A DNA stretch of 42,283 bases, taken from assembly GCA_012518795.1 (NCBI GenBank), contig JAAYRL010000032.1, positions 1 to 42,283 of the forward strand, read 5' to 3'. Positions 39,266 to 42,283 of the stretch are shown in pieces. The DNA comes from Clostridiaceae bacterium. Lineage in GTDB: Bacteria; Bacillota; Clostridia; Saccharofermentanales; DTU023. The notes beneath the pieces are model-generated. The model had not been told where the DNA came from, did no database searches, and saw nothing but the letters and a program-made list of their open reading frames with translations. A program made the translations under genes and the position numbers. Numbering within the stretch: the stretch's first letter is position 1; each line of letters opens with the position of its first letter.

Positions 39266-41632
39266 TCAAATTAATGCTATTTTTAGCACTTCATCCATTG
39301 TTTGGACTGATGTTATTTTTAAATTCTTAGTAACTGATTCCGGAATATCGTCTAAATCGCGTTCATTTTCTTTGGGAATTAGAATTTCTTTAATTTTTGC
39401 TCGATGTGCTGCTACGGATTTTTCTTTCAAGCCGCCAATCGGCAACACTCTTCCGCGCAAAGATATCTCACCTGTCATCGCTAAATCGTGGCGTACTTTC
39501 TTGCCGCTGATTGCAGATGCTAAAGCGGTCGCTATTGTTATACCGGCAGACGGTCCATCTTTCGGTACAGCACCTGCCGGAACATGAATATGTATATCAT
39601 GTTGCTTAATGAAATCTTCTGCCATACCCAAATCTTCCGAACGGCTGCGACAATATGTCAAAGCTGCTTTGGCACTCTCTTTCATAACATTGCCCAATTG
39701 CCCGGTTAAATCGAGTTTGCCGCTGCCCGGTAAAATATTAACTTCAATATTTAAAGTATCGCCACCGGCATAAGTCCAGGCTAATCCGGTTGCACTACCG
39801 ACCAAATCTTCTTTTTCTGCCATATCATAGGTGTATTTGCGTTTTCCGAGCAAATCTTCGAGATCGGTTTGTTTAACACGATAATGCGAAACTTCATCTT
39901 CCGCAATTTTAATTGCTACTCTACGGCATACTCTCGCTAATTCACGTTCCAATTGACGCACACCGGCTTCCGCCGTATACCAGCTGATCAATCCGGTCAG
40001 TGCACCGTCTGTCATGCTTAATTGTTTGGCATTTAAACCGTTAGCGATAATTTGTTTCGGCAGAAGATGTCTTTTGGCAATTTCGAGCTTTTCGACTTCC
40101 GTATATCCGGAAAGCCTGATTAACTCCATACGATCAAACAACGGTCCGGGTATTCCTTCAATTGAATTCGCGGTAGTTATAAATAAAACATTGGACAAAT
40201 CATACGGTATCTCAACATAATGATCACGGAAATTATTGTTTTGTTCCGGATCCAGAACTTCAAGTAAAGCTGATGAAGGATCACCACGGAAATCATTGCC
40301 TAATTTATCAATTTCATCCAATAAAAAAAGAGGATTATCAGTATTGATATGGCTGATTCCTTGCATGATCCGACCCGCCATTGCTCCGACATAAGTTCTG
40401 CGATGACCCCTTATTTCAGATTCATCTCTTATACCACCAAGCGACATCCGAATATATTTGCGTCCTACAGCTTCAGCAATTGACTTAGCTATCGATGTTT
40501 TACCAACTCCGGGAGGGCCCACCAGACAAAGAATCGGTCCTTTGGTAGACTTGATTCCTTGCTCAATTTGCAGTTTGCGCACAGCCAAATATTCAATGAT
40601 CCGTTGTTTGACATCTTTCAAACCATAATGATCCCGGTCCAGAATCTTTCTGGCAAGTTGTAAATCAAGTTTTTCCTGATCTGTTTTACCGAAAGGCAAT
40701 TTTAAAACCATTTCAAGCCAATTAATTTGAACCGATGCTTCCGGGAAATTAGCCGGCATTCTCGCCACACGGTCTATCTCCCGTTCAACTTTTTCCCGGT
40801 ATTCTTCCGGAATATTGCTTTCTGCAAATAATTCTCGCAATCGATCAGCTTCGGTTAACTCACTACGAGCTCCGGATAATTCATCTTCAATTGTTCGCAT
40901 TTGTTCGCGTAAGTAATAGTCACGTTGTTGTTTGTCGATTGCCTTTTTGACTTTACGATCAATTTCCTGACCATATTGAAATAATTTCAATTCTTGACTT
41001 AAATATAAAATAATTTGTTCTAATCTTTTTCCCAAATCTTGTTCTTCGAGCAAAGCCTGTTTGTTTTCATGTTTAAAATTAACATGCACGCTGACCAAAT
41101 CAATCAGTTGATCATAATTCTTCAAAGTTTTTGCAAAAGAAATTGCATCAGGAGGTATCAATCCGGTTTCAATCGCATATGTTTCAAACAAGCTGATTAT
41201 TTCACGATGGGTTGCTTCAAGCTGTAATTCGTCAATCTGTTTAGAAGCGATATGATAAGGTATCCGCGGATATTCCATAATTTGAGCAGTATAGTATCCC
41301 TTATGTCTACGGGTTAAACGCTCGACTTTTGCTCGATAAACACCTTCAGTAAGAATTTTATAATAATCATTTTTTACTTCCAGAACCTGAATAATATCAG
41401 CAACCGTACCTACTCGATACAAGTCACCGGCTTTTGGTTCTTCAGTATCTATATCTTTTTGAGCTAATAATAAAACCTGGCGATTGGATTTCAGTGCTTT
41501 ATCCAAGGCTAATAACGTACCGGCACGACCTGCATCGAAAGCTAAAGTGAGCTTGGGATAGGCAACAATTCCACGCAAGGGAATAACCGGTATTTCAGTT
41601 TTAGTATTATCTTGTGAAAATTTCTGTGCCAT
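39266..41632 (-). CDS. lon: ATP-dependent protease La
   Basis: A 788-residue LonA protease. The N-terminal substrate domain begins [19 protein letters not shown]. The AAA+ domain has Walker [17 protein letters not shown], then [30 protein letters not shown] and the sensor TTANS. The protease domain has [18 protein letters not shown] with the catalytic Ser, and the catalytic Lys in the [15 protein letters not shown] stretch. It degrades misfolded and regulatory proteins in the cytosol. Start ATG 41632 with AAGGACA. Length is standard. Confidence 0.97.
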   Translation of the reverse strand: MAQKFSQDNTKTEIPVIPLRGIVAYPKLTLAFDAGRAGTLLALDKALKSNRQVLLLAQKDIDTEEPKAGDLYRVGTVADIIQVLEVKNDYYKILTEGVYRAKVERLTRRHKGYYTAQIMEYPRIPYHIASKQIDELQLEATHREIISLFETYAIETGLIPPDAISFAKTLKNYDQLIDLVSVHVNFKHENKQALLEEQDLGKRLEQIILYLSQELKLFQYGQEIDRKVKKAIDKQQRDYYLREQMRTIEDELSGARSELTEADRLRELFAESNIPEEYREKVEREIDRVARMPANFPEASVQINWLEMVLKLPFGKTDQEKLDLQLARKILDRDHYGLKDVKQRIIEYLAVRKLQIEQGIKSTKGPILCLVGPPGVGKTSIAKSIAEAVGRKYIRMSLGGIRDESEIRGHRRTYVGAMAGRIMQGISHINTDNPLFLLDEIDKLGNDFRGDPSSALLEVLDPEQNNNFRDHYVEIPYDLSNVLFITTANSIEGIPGPLFDRMELIRLSGYTEVEKLEIAKRHLLPKQIIANGLNAKQLSMTDGALTGLISWYTAEAGVRQLERELARVCRRVAIKIAEDEVSHYRVKQTDLEDLLGKRKYTYDMAEKEDLVGSATGLAWTYAGGDTLNIEVNILPGSGKLDLTGQLGNVMKESAKAALTYCRSRSEDLGMAEDFIKQHDIHIHVPAGAVPKDGPSAGITIATALASAISGKKVRHDLAMTGEISLRGRVLPIGGLKEKSVAAHRAKIKEILIPKENERDLDDIPESVTKNLKITSVQTMDEVLKIALI

Positions 41633-41708
41633 TAGTTGTCCTTATAAAGAACTTTAATTCTCCGTATTGTCAGACTTCCTTCGATACGGCCGTCATAAGT
41701 TGTCCTTA

Positions 41709-42164
41709 TTATGAGCTACAATTTTCCATAATATTGTCAATTTTGTCAACCCGACGTGCATGACGTCCGCCTTCAAATTCAGCATTCAAATAACTCAACA
41801 TAATTTCTATAGCCAATTCTACCCCTATTGTACGACCACCCATTGTGATCACATTAGCATTATTATGTTGGCGTGCCATTTTTGCTGAAAAACAATCCGA
41901 AACTAAAGCAGCCCGAATTCCTTTTATTTTGTTAGCAGAAATTGAAACTCCGATTCCCGTACCACAAATTATAATACCTCTCGGATCTTCTGCAACACTA
42001 TTCAAAACGGCATTACATACTTCAACCGATTTATCCGGATAATCAATGCTTGTATGGTCATAAATTCCTAAATCTTCAACATCATAAGCATTTTCTTTTA
42101 AATAATTATACAGTTCATTTTTTAAATCAACGCCGCCTTGATCTGCACCTATGTAAATTTTCAT
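41709..42164 (-). CDS. rpiB: Ribose-5-phosphate isomerase B
   Basis: A 151-residue RpiB/LacAB enzyme that interconverts ribose-5-phosphate and ribulose-5-phosphate in the pentose phosphate pathway. Motifs: MKIYIGADQGGVDLKNEL, the anion-hole CGTGIGVSISANK with its catalytic Cys, RQHNNANVITMGGRTIG with the ring-opening His, and GGRHARRVDKI at the phosphate site. LacA/B are alternatives, but a single copy outside a lac operon favours RpiB. Start ATG 42164 after AAGGGATTAAC. It is separated from lon by 76 bases in which AGTTGTCCTTAT occurs twice. Confidence 0.95.
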   Translation of the reverse strand: MKIYIGADQGGVDLKNELYNYLKENAYDVEDLGIYDHTSIDYPDKSVEVCNAVLNSVAEDPRGIIICGTGIGVSISANKIKGIRAALVSDCFSAKMARQHNNANVITMGGRTIGVELAIEIMLSYLNAEFEGGRHARRVDKIDNIMENCSS

Positions 42165-42283
42165 ATGTTAATCCCTTCATTTTATATTCAATTCGTAGAT
42201 TATCTTAAATTCACTTCTTACTATTCGTCTATCCTAAAATACTCACACAATCAAGTTATCAAGCCTGTATCTTATATACTCAC

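Overview
The window looks like chromosome from a low-GC, probably anaerobic member of the Bacillota (Clostridia). Reasons: the SRP RNA-dnaX-ebfC-recR order, the mazG-rqcP-divIC order, strong purine-rich Shine-Dalgarno sites with frequent GTG/TTG starts, and Gram-positive capsule regulators (BY-kinase, PHP-type phosphatase, LCP ligase). I cannot name a species.

Layout. 1-0.35 kb: start of a gene leaving the left edge, short repeats, a strong palindrome and a remnant of an IS66 transposase. 0.36-14.4 kb (all minus): capsule/exopolysaccharide locus A, read right to left: initiating sugar transferase, CpsC, CpsD, CpsB, LCP ligase, two GT4 enzymes, a broken GT, an acyltransferase, a radical SAM/SPASM protein, GT4, GT2 and a Wzy-like polymerase. 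14.7-28.0 kb (all minus): a second locus B, read right to left: PglC-like sugar transferase, NAD-dependent epimerase, GT4, GT2, pyruvyl transferase, GT4, Wzy, GT2, pyruvyl transferase, FrhB-like Fe-S protein, Wzx flippase, second FrhB-like protein. 28.5-32.1 kb: heterodimeric ABC exporter. 32.2-35.2 kb (plus): SRP RNA, dnaX, ebfC, recR. 35.3-36.7 kb: Fic enzyme behind a regular palindrome array. 36.8-42.2 kb (minus): rpiB, lon, a small unknown gene, mazG, rqcP and divIC, closed by a terminator.

The main story is that the two polysaccharide loci are tandem relatives. Upstream of locus A lies a 22-codon scrap of the 3' end of the ABC exporter gene, while the intact exporter lies upstream of locus B. 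Upstream of locus B lie scraps of cpsC and cpsB that align codon by codon with the intact locus A genes, followed by a scrap of a left-handed-beta-helix acetyltransferase. Locus B therefore seems to have had the same head (exporter - initiating transferase - cpsC/D/B) and lost it. Locus A keeps the regulators but shows no flippase; locus B keeps a flippase but no regulators. They may work as one complementary system.

A second theme is short tandem repeats: between recR and fic, upstream of fic, at both ends of mazG's first codons and linker, upstream and downstream of the small gene before lon, within dnaX (acidic octapeptide) and at the end of cpsD (Gly-Tyr). All gene calls rest on reading motifs by eye; no database search was run.
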